Below are positions 1 through 9,519 of a DNA stretch of 64,000 bases, one piece after another (within the stretch, counting starts at the first letter, position 1; each line of letters starts with the position of its first letter). The stretch is taken from NCBI GenBank assembly GCA_036023115.1, contig JAYKKT010000064.1, forward strand, positions 7,696,501 through 7,760,500, read 5' to 3'. This DNA is from Brasenia schreberi. Its lineage: Eukaryota > Streptophyta > Magnoliopsida > Nymphaeales > Cabombaceae. Both the position numbers and the translations under genes were made by a program. The notes under the pieces were generated by a model. It was not told the DNA's origin. It made no database searches and saw only the letters and a program-made list of their open reading frames with translations.

Positions 1-809
1 TTTTTTGATCCATAATTTCGACAGAATCTGTTCCAGGAGACTCGTCTTTCTCTGCAAATCGTAATCATTCACGGATAGTATTAATAAAATAAGATATTTT
101 GTTCTTAAGATAATATCGAAAACCCACAAATGGATATGTAACACCTACCAGATGACAGTGGGAAATCGATATTAGAGAGAGAGCGACCTCCCCCTTCAGA
201 CATAGACCCATGTTTGCCATTTTTCTGCTTGAGAGCAGCCTTGAGATCAATGAGAATAGCCATTTGGCTCTCAAGCGTCTCTCCTCTCGCCAAAAACTCC
301 TTCTCTTTAGTCCTATAGAATTGATTGACCGTGTTGAGCTGAATATCAAGCCTAGAGAAGAAGTCTTTTGCTGCCTCAAAATTGAAAAATTGGTCTAAGA
401 GCTCAGTCTCGTAAAAGTATGATCTGCTAGCAGAACCAGCAAGTTTCCTATGCACCTGTTTCCAATCAAATACATGGTTCAATATAGGTTACTACATTGC
501 ATGCATTGAGCAAGCATTATGGTCATTGTCTTATATGAGAGAGAGAGAGAGAAATCTAGTTTGCAAGAGTGCCTGTATGGCTTCACGGTCATTAGAGGAA
601 TGCCCACATAGTTGTGATATGCGTTTGAAGGAGAGTAAGGAGCACTTCTTGGCATCTTGGCGTGCTTGCTTTATTGTTGCGTCTTTGTCTTGGCCGAGTT
701 TCAACAGTTGCAGTTTCTTAAGGTCTTTCTTTAGCTGTTTGTAATCCACAAAAGCTTCCTTCCATTCAGGAATCAGCTGATCCTCGAATTGTTTCGAGAA
801 CTTCACCAT
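1..809 (-). CDS. PHO1-family phosphate exporter, N-terminal SPX part (partial, runs off left edge)
   Basis: Exons read on the minus strand are 809-573, 455-149 and 51-1, and the rest lies outside the window. The start [20 protein letters not shown], then [12 protein letters not shown], is the classic SPX opening of PHO1 proteins; plant PHO1 proteins export phosphate, and SPX domains bind inositol polyphosphates. Exon 2 carries [20 protein letters not shown] and [16 protein letters not shown], also typical of PHO1/PHO1;H1-like proteins. Joining exon 1 to exon 2 gives the conserved EAIQ-VHRKL, which requires a GC donor (CAG/GCACTC) and a normal CAG acceptor. Exon 2 ends at a GTAGGTG donor in phase 1, and exon 3 restores the frame ([10 protein letters not shown]). 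About 199 residues are visible; the C-terminal EXS domain expected of the family is not in the window. PHO1 family is near certain, the exact paralogue is not. Confidence 0.93.
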
Positions 810-906
810 CCTTGGATAGAAAGATCAAGAGGGTCAGAGGAACAGGACGCAGTGTTACGATGATGATGACGCTAGAGATGGTGGTGATGATGTCTAGCAG
901 GTAGTA

Positions 907-914
907 TTATTTAT
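907..914 (-). promoter_or_regulatory. Possible TATA box of the PHO1-like gene
   Basis: On the minus strand the sequence reads CATAAATAAT about 100 bases upstream of the PHO1 start codon. This is a plausible plant TATA position if the leader is about 70 bases. AT-rich matches are common here, so support is modest. Confidence 0.35.
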
Positions 915-1252
915 GGAGCATGAAGGAAGAAGAGAGTCGAGTATGATTTGCATGGATCGATGCCTGCTGGCATATACTACGATATCCTGCCAAATAGATT
1001 ATACGGTATTTTGCCACTTTAAGGTGCATGGATCTTTTATATGCTTTTACGAATGAGATGTATGTTGCTTTATTTCAGATAAGGTAGATAACTAAATGGT
1101 GTGTGTGTGTGTGTGTCTGTGTTGAAGAGAGATTGCATGTAATGGTGCAAATCCATGCTGTCAGAATGAAAGGAGCATGGTGCTAATCCAATCACAGGTT
1201 CCCTAATCGTAGAGCTCTCTCCCTCCCCGTATATATACATATATATACATAT

Positions 1253-1258
1253 ACATAT

Positions 1259-1295
<37 letters not shown>

Positions 1296-1296
1296 C
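1253..1296. repeat. (CA)n(TA)n compound microsatellite
   Basis: A run of about ten CA units passes directly into a TA run. A shorter (GT)n tract lies at about 1100-1120. No gene is visible between the PHO1 gene and the membrane-protein exons. Confidence 0.9.
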
Positions 1297-1914
1297 ACTT
1301 TACCTTTCTTGATATGTCGTGGGACCGTACTACCATAATTTGTCATGCCATGTCCTTGATTTAAATATAAAATCTAAATGCACAAAGTAAACTTCAGATC
1401 ACGCTTAATATACTCAATATTATGTTCTTAATGAAGTTGACTCAGAAGTGACATCGCAGTTATCTATTAAATCATCACCATATTCATGAATGTGAAATTT
1501 TGAATATTCGCAATCTGTTTGAAATTTGACCGTACTGCAAAGATTTTTGAAGGCCATTATAACATGGTAGAAAAAGCACCCCCTCTTTGGTTTACATCCA
1601 AGTAGCTGTAACTACAATACAGAGAGTGCTCACCAATGAGTGGCATATATCATTATTCCGATTTTCCCTTCTCTTGTCGCCATTTGGTTGCTTGATCCAA
1701 TCCAACGTTGAAGACGGAGGGACGAACTCTGCCAAGTAAATGCTTAAATATTAAAACTAATAAAAAATGCTCTCGTAGGTACAAAGGTTACTATATGTGT
1801 CTATTTGTGACAGTAAACCTTCTTTTATCTAGAGATACGAACATGGGGGTGAATATGATGTGGAGTTTCCAGGATCCGTTCAGGTTCAAGTTTTGATTTT
1901 TTTCTGTTATTGAT

Positions 1915-2000
1915 ACAATGAGGAGGCCGAAGCCAGATGGAAGCCCCAGATATGTATCGAACTCATGACCAACTTGTGAGCCGGACCCCTGGCAAGGTGA
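1915..2000 (-). mobile_element. Degraded tRNA-derived SINE-like fragment
   Basis: On the plus strand the stretch begins ACAATGAGGAGGCCGAAGCC and continues to a GTATCGAACTCATGACC segment. This is the reverse complement of the B-box and the 'GGCTTCGGCCTCC...TTGTAAC' tail seen in better SINE copies in this window (7175, 25075, 53592). No clear target-site duplication was found. Confidence 0.4.
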
Positions 2001-2351
2001 GTTATTGCTCTTTCTTCAATTCAAGTTTCCATCTTTTTTGTCCCTAGGATCACCCATCTTTGATATTGAATCCACACATAATCCATATCCATATTTAAGA
2101 TCGATTCTGCTACATTAAGTGTTTTCTTATGTATCTAATGTAGCAATATATTCCCAGCTTGTTTATGAGAAAGTAATACTGAATTATCTTCTAGAAGATC
2201 TTATTTAGCTTCCTTGAAAAGTTCTTAAGCCAATCTTTTGCCAAACTGGGGGGAAAAAAGGCACGTCATTCCCTGCCTAAGCATTATGAATTTAATACAG
2301 GTTTGTGGCTATTGACATACAAATTCTTCTAACGAATTGATTCTTCCTGAG

Positions 2352-2726
2352 AATAAGTTGTATTTGAGTGGAAGTACGTTCACAACGGTTATTCTCCAGT
2401 TGGTGCTCATATTCTCATACGTTGTTTATGTGATTATCCGTAAGTAATTGCACCAGAAGCTGCCATCATAATGGAACGTAGAATTAGACGCAAAAGCAAA
2501 ATTCAATACCAAGGAATGGCTTGTTCTGTATTTTTCAGATTCCCTTAACAGTGATGGTGTGACAATGATAAGAATAACAACAGCAATTGTTTTTGTTTTG
2601 ATTACACGAGCTTGGAAGTGGTATGGCCTTTTCGAGAGGCTGTCAAGCAGAGCCCCAGTAAGAGAGCGTCGTAAACTACAAAGTGAATCCACTGAATCGC
2701 GAACACTTATCAGAGGAAGTTCTTAG
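2352..2726 (+). CDS. Unrecognised membrane protein, last two exons (5' exons not found)
   Basis: Two plus-strand exons, about 2352-2439 and 2539-2726, flank a 99-bp intron with a perfect GTAAGT donor and a TTTTTCAG acceptor. The join is in phase and gives an uninterrupted C-terminus of about 91 residues ending at TAG. The first exon and the start of the second encode two hydrophobic spans, VILQLVLIFSYVVYVII and ITTAIVFVLITRAW. A basic, serine-rich tail follows (WKWYGLFERLSSRAPVRER, ending in LIRGSS). The start of the first exon is uncertain: the CCTGAG acceptor at 2351 has a CTAAC branch-point-like sequence about 20 bases upstream. I do not recognise the family. No exon in matching phase was found upstream, so this may be a relic of a larger gene. 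Confidence 0.5.
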
Positions 2727-4311
2727 AATCGTTGAAAGAAACCATTAAACATGATCTTGGTAGTTCGAGTGACAAGAAAAGAGCTCTACTTTGACATGGG
2801 TACGGAGCGAAAAGTCTGTGCTTCATTTTTTACTGTTTAAAAGCTTTGCTTCTGTGTTCCTTGTACACGAACGAAATTGGTTCCTTTGCTTTTCATCCGT
2901 TCATTTGATTCTAGTTCTTGGTTTATACTTAGCGACATGGATGGTGGAAGTACTTTTGTGAATGACTAAGAGTTATTGGGATGTCAACGAATCAGATGTA
3001 TGCTATCTATCTCCAGAAATCCGATTAATCAGATTCAATATGCTAGCATATCCGGTTATTCTCCCCATTCAGGATTTTTACTCTAGTTTACGGACATATG
3101 TATATGTGTGTGTGTGTGTGTGTTTTGATAGGATCCAAATTCGAGTTGTATTTTGGCCAGTTTGGTTATGCACATTCATATCCATATCAGACTGTAAGGC
3201 AGTTCGATTCGATTACCCTAATATCCGATTAATCAGATCTATGAAAGCTATTGTGATCCGAGATTTCTAGAGTATAAACAAATAGCAGAGACTTATGTAA
3301 ATCAAGACCCTTATTCCTTATCACCAACAAAGAAGTGTTGCCTTTATGCAATCATATAATTGGTGCGTTGCCGGTGGAGGACAAGATTAAGTGCTCATAC
3401 TCAGCAGAAGGCATGCTTTCTCAATGCTTTGAGATCACCACCATACGTATATGACCCATCCAAGGCAGAAGGCTGCAGTCAATGCTTTGAGTTTGAAGCA
3501 TTTCTATGGTTATAGACGTGAAAAGCATTCTCTTACCGTTAATGACCTAATACAGTTAATATAGATATGTTCATACCTTCTAATGTTATGAATTGATTTG
3601 GTTTTAAACTTGCAGGATATGATGCATGCCAAGAAAAAATGCTACTGTAAATTATCTCACTTAGGTTCAATTTCAAAGTTCATAATGTAGCTCAACAGTG
3701 TAAACTATGACATGTATCACATGGAAACTAATTATACTTGGTGTTACTATAAGTATTATTTGCCTATAATATGGAGTCAAGACAATGAGAAACATAACGA
3801 AAAAAGGGTACATAGATTAAGCTCTAGGAAGAAGGTACAATTAATAAGTATTACATTTGCTCGACACATACATGCTTTTACTCATTTCTTTAGTTTATAA
3901 AATTATCATATCTGCTTTAAGTATCCTGTGGGATTTTTTATACTTAAGTAACATGTGGTTTTCTTCATTATGTCCCTTAAAGGCCAATAGGTGGCACAAT
4001 TTGATTTGTATTATGTGACAAATCAGATAAAGGGTTATTTATTGGCCTCTAAGTTACTATTAATAAAGTATCACAAAAGAATCATACGATACTTAAGTGA
4101 CAATGTTGCAAACTACAAAATAATAACATGAAATTTTCCCTATTATAATCGGTTGTCCCATTTAGATGAAGTGAAGGATTATATTTGGGTAAGTCACTTC
4201 ACAACAACTTTGACAACGTCTTTCATGTATAATGAGGTCACGGTTCTTGCTTCCACTAAGCAGTATTTGAACAGTTCTTTACATTTATGGTATAAATATA
4301 TGATATCACAC

Positions 4312-4358
<47 letters not shown>
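4312..4358. repeat. (TA)n(TG)n compound microsatellite
   Basis: About ten TA units are followed by about fourteen TG units. Confidence 0.95.
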
Positions 4359-5001
4359 ACCAGGTTCATTTTATCTACTGTTCAATATGGAACATATTTC
4401 ATTCATGACATCAGTTTCTACAACTTTTGTTTGTGCGTTCGATTGAAAATGTAATATCAACGATATAATCATCCGAGTCTATTGCCTCATGCCTATGAAA
4501 CCAGTTTTTGGTCAAACCTTGTGTATGATTCTTTTTTTGGGAAGCTCTTGTATAAATTATGTACTTAGACTTGAATAATGTTAATTACAAGTACGTGTAG
4601 TTGTTAACGTTTGAAAGCTTGTCACATGGAAGCGAGTTTGAGGATACATTTCGCACCATAAAAAGTGACCTTTCACACACATACAAAGCGTGCAGACGTG
4701 CACATAGGCATACATACATATATATTTGCACATATGCATACATAACATATACTTTTATAGAGAGAGAAAGAGAAATTGGATCATGCAATGCTTTGACAAT
4801 GTATACTCATGCATTTGACTTGCTTTTTGGAGCATAATGTTATTTAAAAGTTATGAGTTTTTAAAAACAAAAAAGACAATTTTTTTATGCTCATTCTTGC
4901 AAAAAGTAAGTGAGAATGCATTAATACGTAGTGCAAGAGGTATCAAGGATGTTTGGGCATAAATGTATGCGTATTTATTACATTCTCTCTTTCCCGCTAT
5001 A

Positions 5002-5038
<37 letters not shown>
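5002..5038. repeat. (TG)n(TA)n compound microsatellite
   Basis: A TG tract passes directly into a TA tract, so short ORFs read through it on both strands. Confidence 0.95.
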
Positions 5039-5046
<8 letters not shown>

Positions 5047-6462
5047 ATATGTATATACACGAAAAAACTAATATGCTTGTCATGTTGGATGAAGGAGATT
5101 TTCAAGGATGGGCCACACACATATATAACATTTATATCCTCTTGTGATTTGGTTAACTCTCTTATACTAACAATAATATCTATATTTTCGTTAAAAAGCT
5201 TATGAAAATAAATTTTTCATCTCTTTTTATACAGTTACTTGTCACAGAATCTTCTCATCCTTATCTTGAGTTGAGTTTTTTATATAAATTTTGGCTTTTG
5301 CTTGATTGATGACCTTTTTTTACTTTTCTCTTTGTTTTCTTATAACACTTTCAAGTTTCATGTTTTATTAGTATAATGCAATTTGTAACATGCCCTTACA
5401 TATAGTTCTAACATAAACCTATCACATAACAATCCTAATAAATTTGTTTTGTATAACTTTACTCTACCATCAAGCTTCATTTTGTATTGTTATGCCTCCC
5501 TTAAATTTACCTAACACATACTTTGCCACTTTTCTAATATACTTAATCATATTGTTCAACATATCAAAAAGTATATCTATATAATTCTAAACACAATATA
5601 CATTAAATGCAAGGTTGTGCACGTAAAGATATTATATATTTATGATTACATGTATATATAGAGAAGGTGGAGAATACAAATCATTCATATCCAAACAATC
5701 TAAACCATTCAATTGAAGGTTCAATAGATTGAGTTTGAAAAAAAAAGTAAAAAGTACATATATGAGGCAAGCTAACCTACTTGGTCAAGGGTCATACTTT
5801 TCACTTTTTATTTTTCAATCTCAACCACCCCATGACTCATACCAAATAGGTTCGATTTGTTTAGGTAGAGTTACATGTGGGTGGCTTGCATACCCCTCAT
5901 GGATACTTTTTTAAATTTTATATCAAATTATGTACATAAGCTTAAAAGTTTAAGAATCACTCAAACTTTGTTGATTGAGAAAAGTTCCTTATGAAATTAA
6001 TTGAAGTGAATGCTTTCATGAACGATTTTTTCATGGGACCCGACCTAGGCTGTTATGACCTAATTATTTTGATATATCGGCTAGAACTGAAAAGTAATAC
6101 AATATAGAATATCTGGTTGTGCTTCCTCACATTTTTGTAAAAGAGAAGCTCAACTTTTTATCCCGAGTCAATCTTCACATCTTCGTGTCAATGACACACA
6201 GTTAGCTGCATTTTGAGAAGCCTCTCTAAACAAGAAATATAAGGATGGACACTTTGACATTCTTCGCAAACCTGTTCGATACTTGACGCCAATGCATATA
6301 TTCATCTTCAAGTAGGTGTGTGCACGTATATGCATAAAGTCTCGCACAACCGAACAGCATTTTGCAGGTACCTGTGTCATCTTTTTCCTTTTCGGGCTTC
6401 CGGGTTGATACAATTTTCATGTACTAATCCCATAAACAAGACATAAGTTATTGAAGGTCGCC

Positions 6463-6757
6463 TAGTGGTTCTAACCGGAACTGAACCGGGCCAGGAAAAG
6501 GGTGCAGCCGGAACCAATGAAACTGAACCTGGAACTGGGGACCACTTGGTTTGGTTATAGTTCCATCTTTTATGGAACCAGAACTGCCGAAACCAGAACC
6601 GGCAGTTCCAAACTGCAGGTTCTGGATTTTTATTATTTTTGTTTAAATTTTAAATATTTTTGGTCAGTTCTAAGCGATTTAAGACTCAAACAAGAAATGC
6701 ACCTAAACCGGCAGTTAGGGTTCTAAGTGCCAGTTTACCCGGAACGGGTCATGTCTA
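6463..6757. mobile_element. AACCGG-rich hAT-type MITE, copy 1
   Basis: The sequence is dense in AACCGG/CCGGTT words (GGAACTGAACCGGGCC, GAACCGGCAGTTCC) around an AT-rich core and ends in CATGTCTA. The same architecture recurs at 8166-8434, 24370-24700 and 61458-61725. The 5' terminus of this copy is degraded, and its 3' end abuts another element beginning TAGGGGTGG. Confidence 0.6.
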
Positions 6758-6761
6758 AGTA

Positions 6762-7136
6762 CTAGGGGTGGCAAATGAACCAAGCTACCCATGGTTGGAT
6801 AAGTTTAGTTCGTCCCTTCCTCATTCTTGTTTGGTATTTTGCACCATGTAAAAGAAACATGGACATGGTCGGTTGCAGTTCAGTTCTGCTTATGAAAGCT
6901 CTTTGAATAATTCTTAACCAAGCTCTTTGATATATTTAAAAGGAAAACATGATGAAAATGAAGGTTCAAATATAATTATGGAATATCTCGCAAGCCAGCT
7001 TACTCGAGAAGAAGAGAACGGGTCTCTCTTAAACCTGTTTGGTCTGTTTGACTAAAGGTTAGCTCGGCTCATCATTGTAGAAAATGAGCCGAGAAACAAA
7101 CATTTTCGGCTTGTCTGTCTGGTTTCCATCCCTAGC
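6762..7136. mobile_element. hAT-like non-autonomous element with TAGGG termini
   Basis: The stretch is bounded by TAGGGGTGGCAAA on the left and TTTCCATCCCTA on the right, which form an imperfect terminal inverted repeat. TAGGG-type termini are common in hAT elements. No ORF of note lies inside, and no clean 8-bp duplication was seen. Confidence 0.4.
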
Positions 7137-7174
7137 ACTAAGACTTGCACGAAGTGCTTTTACACAAAATGTTC

Positions 7175-7294
7175 AAGAGTGTTAGCTCAACAGTAGGGCA
7201 CTCTAGCACTGTTGCTGGTGGTGGAGAGTTCGACTCCCATAAGGTTCATGTATAGGTGCGTGTTAGGCTTTGGCCTCCCTTCGTAACAACAAAG
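7175..7294 (+). mobile_element. tRNA-derived SINE, copy 1
   Basis: An A-box-like GTTAGCTCAACAGTAGGG is followed about 40 bases later by a B-box-like GAGTTCGACTCCC. The tail is GGCTTTGGCCTCCCTTCGTAAC. It aligns along its whole length with the copies at 25075 and 53592. It is non-coding and would depend on a LINE for retrotransposition. Confidence 0.65.
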
Positions 7295-7827
7295 AAAAGG
7301 TAATTCTTTGAGAAAATTTTAAATATTAAATCTTAGAGTGAGTGGATTCTACTTGTCAGTGAATCTGCCTACTCGTGTTCGATAGTTGTTTTTTGTTGCC
7401 ATGAATTTAATAAAGTTGTCCATCATTTTTCAAATACGCTTGCCACCTTTGAAATTACGTTGATATCACAAAAAGCAACTATCAGACATGAGAGAAGAGC
7501 TTCAGTGGTGGGCAGGATCCAATTTTCTTAAATCTTTCTTAAATCTTATAAGTACTTTGATTCTAATACAAGCCTCTCGTGAGCATATTAGGCTATAACT
7601 TATTTTATTTTGCTTAGTATGTAAAGACAAAGCAAATACCCAACGTGGTCCTTTTGGTGCTTATTATTGTGGAGAATATTGTATTAGTTGATGAGACGAG
7701 TGAATTAGAATTAATGAGAGAAGCCAAAACTCTAAAGGGGAGCCCTAGATTTCAAGTGCTTTCGACTATAAAAAGAATTTGTAAATTTTGGAAAAAAATA
7801 ATAAAACAAAGGCTCGAACTGACGGTT

Positions 7828-7970
7828 TAAAACCATTGGCCTGCTTCACCATGGAAGGTGAAACTGAAGCTGTCGATTCTGTTACGGTTTCGGGTCTGGT
7901 TTAGCCGGTTTTCAGCATGGTTCGGTTCCGGCAGGAACCACCGGTAGCCTTGTGAACCTCACACGTCTAC
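7828..7970. mobile_element. Partial AACCGG-rich MITE
   Basis: It contains GGTTTAGCCGGTTTTCAGC and GGTTCCGGCAGGAACC and ends near CACGTCTAC, like the 3' half of the MITE family described for 8166-8434. The 5' half is missing or too diverged to place. Confidence 0.4.
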
Positions 7971-8165
7971 CTTAGCATATGGCATATGATACTATTCAAA
8001 GGCAAAGGCCTTCTCGACCATGCCAACACTCCTTGTGGCCCCATGATACACAATTTGATCATAATGGGTCAAGCACATTGTCCTTTCGCAGTGATTAGCA
8101 CCCGAGTTCTTACAGTTCTAAGTAGTTAGCTACAATGTTGTGTAATCGTGTGGAGTATGTCCAGG

Positions 8166-8434
8166 TAGACACGGAGGCCCGGTGCTTCCAACCTAAACTG
8201 AATCAGGTCAGGAACTAATTAGAACCCGAAACAAGAGACCATTCAGTTTGGTTTTGGTTTTATCCAAACCATCGATTTCAGTCTTTTTTTTAAATAATAT
8301 TTTTTAATAAAATTATCGGTTTCAGGCAACTTCCCAATCAATCGAGAACTATCTGGATCAATTCGGTTATGATTCTAAATTTTGGGCTAATCGAAACAAA
8401 CTGTTTAGAACTGTCGGTTCTAGGGACATGTCTA
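8166..8434. mobile_element. AACCGG-rich hAT-type MITE, copy 2
   Basis: It starts TAGACACGG and ends GGACATGTCTA, an inverted terminal pair shared with the 24370 and 61458 copies. The interior has GGTTTTGGTTTT-like and TCGGTTTCAGG words around a poly-A/T core. Flanking 8-mers (TGTCCAGG and CGTCCACG) match at six of eight positions. Confidence 0.55.
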
Positions 8435-8893
8435 CGTCCACGGATACATAATTTTGAGTTTACTTACAAAATGTTAGAAGTTCTTATAACAATACAAATT
8501 TCCACCTGAAAAAAACAGACCAAGAAACACGGATGCCTGCTTCTATTTAAGGGTTATCTAGCTATAACCATACCTAGAGTTGATTTTCATACGGGCGATG
8601 ATAATATTACTTTGTAATATTTTTTTTGACCTTTAATTTGACTTATTTTATCCTTTTCTACTCTTCCTGAACCTCTTTAGCATTTTATCCTTCTTTTCTT
8701 TTTTCTTCAAAAATAAAATTAATTCATTACCAACCCATCTCCATATTCCGTATTCCATGCCAGAAGTACCGTTCAAAGAAAATGTTCATCTTCGTTGAGC
8801 TTTAGAATGTTCAAATTTGAACCAGATAACCAAACAAATTCTGAGATTTCCTTTTCTCTGCGAAGACATTACATAATGATCTTGCACACGAGA

Positions 8894-8897
<4 letters not shown>

Positions 8898-8961
<64 letters not shown>
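8898..8961. repeat. (GA)n microsatellite, about 32 units
   Basis: A nearly pure GA run, one of the longest in the window. It lies about 180 bases beyond the 3' end of the small gene at 9143-9428. Confidence 0.97.
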
Positions 8962-8965
<4 letters not shown>

Positions 8966-9142
8966 CCAACTGTATTAATTAGCAGAATCAGACAGCATTT
9001 TGTATACCAATAACTGCTGCAACACGAACTACATCACCCTTTGATTATTTCATACGGCTGACCTAGGCCAGCTACATATGCAAACGCTACATGGATAATC
9101 GCTAATGATCACCAAGCTTCGACCTGGAAGAATCGTCCGCTG

Positions 9143-9258
9143 TCAATTCTTCGATGCTGGTTTGCCACCTTTTGGCTGTGCACTCTGCAATGAGCAGTAT
9201 AAAGAGAATTACAACACCAAGAAACTCTATCTATGACACGCGCAAGCATACACACACA

Positions 9259-9313
<55 letters not shown>

Positions 9314-9428
9314 TCTTCCTGGGCTCCCGAGGCTTCTGTTCTGCTTTCTTTGGAGCTGCAGCCTTCGGTTGAGGCTTTGAGGCCGGTGCCTGCGGAGCTG
9401 CTGGTTTCTCTGCCTTCAAGGATGCCAT
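9143..9428 (-). CDS. Small Lys/Pro/Ala-rich protein, 52 residues, two exons
   Basis: Exon 1 (9428-9312) encodes 39 residues starting MASLKAEKPAAPQAPASKPQ and ending KPREPRKK. Exon 2 (9184-9143) adds SAQPKGGKPASKN and a TGA stop. The 127-bp intron has a GT donor (AAG/GTCTCT) and a GCAG acceptor, and both exons join in phase 0 with unchanged lysine/proline-rich composition, which supports the model. The ATG at 9428 is preferred because the codon two upstream is GTG. The protein is very basic, has no hydrophobic segment and is probably disordered. I do not recognise a named family. Most of the intron's 5' half is a (CT)n(GT)n microsatellite. A TATA box lies about 85 bases upstream. Confidence 0.6.
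9249..9310. repeat. (CA)n(GA)n microsatellite inside the intron of the 52-aa gene
   Basis: About fourteen CA units followed by about seventeen GA units on the plus strand. On the gene's strand the CT run begins immediately at the splice donor. Confidence 0.95.
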
Positions 9429-9507
9429 TTTCACCTAATTTCTCAGAGTCAAGGAACAGATGAAGCCTCTTTAGTTAGTCACACTGATCTCTGTTACACT
9501 TCCAAAG

Positions 9508-9517
9508 GATTTATAGG
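9508..9517 (-). promoter_or_regulatory. TATA box of the 52-aa gene
   Basis: The minus strand reads CCTATAAATCC about 80-85 bases upstream of the start codon, a near-consensus plant TATA box at a typical distance. Confidence 0.6.
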
Positions 9518-9519
9518 CA

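Larger units (their letters stand above)
2727..6450. other. Intergenic stretch, no gene seen
   Basis: AT-rich DNA with microsatellites and scattered short ORFs. The ORFs are mostly translations of TA/TG repeats and have no recognisable domain. Near 4741-4790 and 5655 there are GA/TA tracts next to an ATTGGATCATG sequence that resembles a MITE end found elsewhere in the window. Confidence 0.6.

Noticed and set aside
7175..7294. Possible tRNA gene because of A-box and B-box
   Set aside because: No cloverleaf can be drawn, and the same sequence recurs with a retroposon tail, so it is a SINE.
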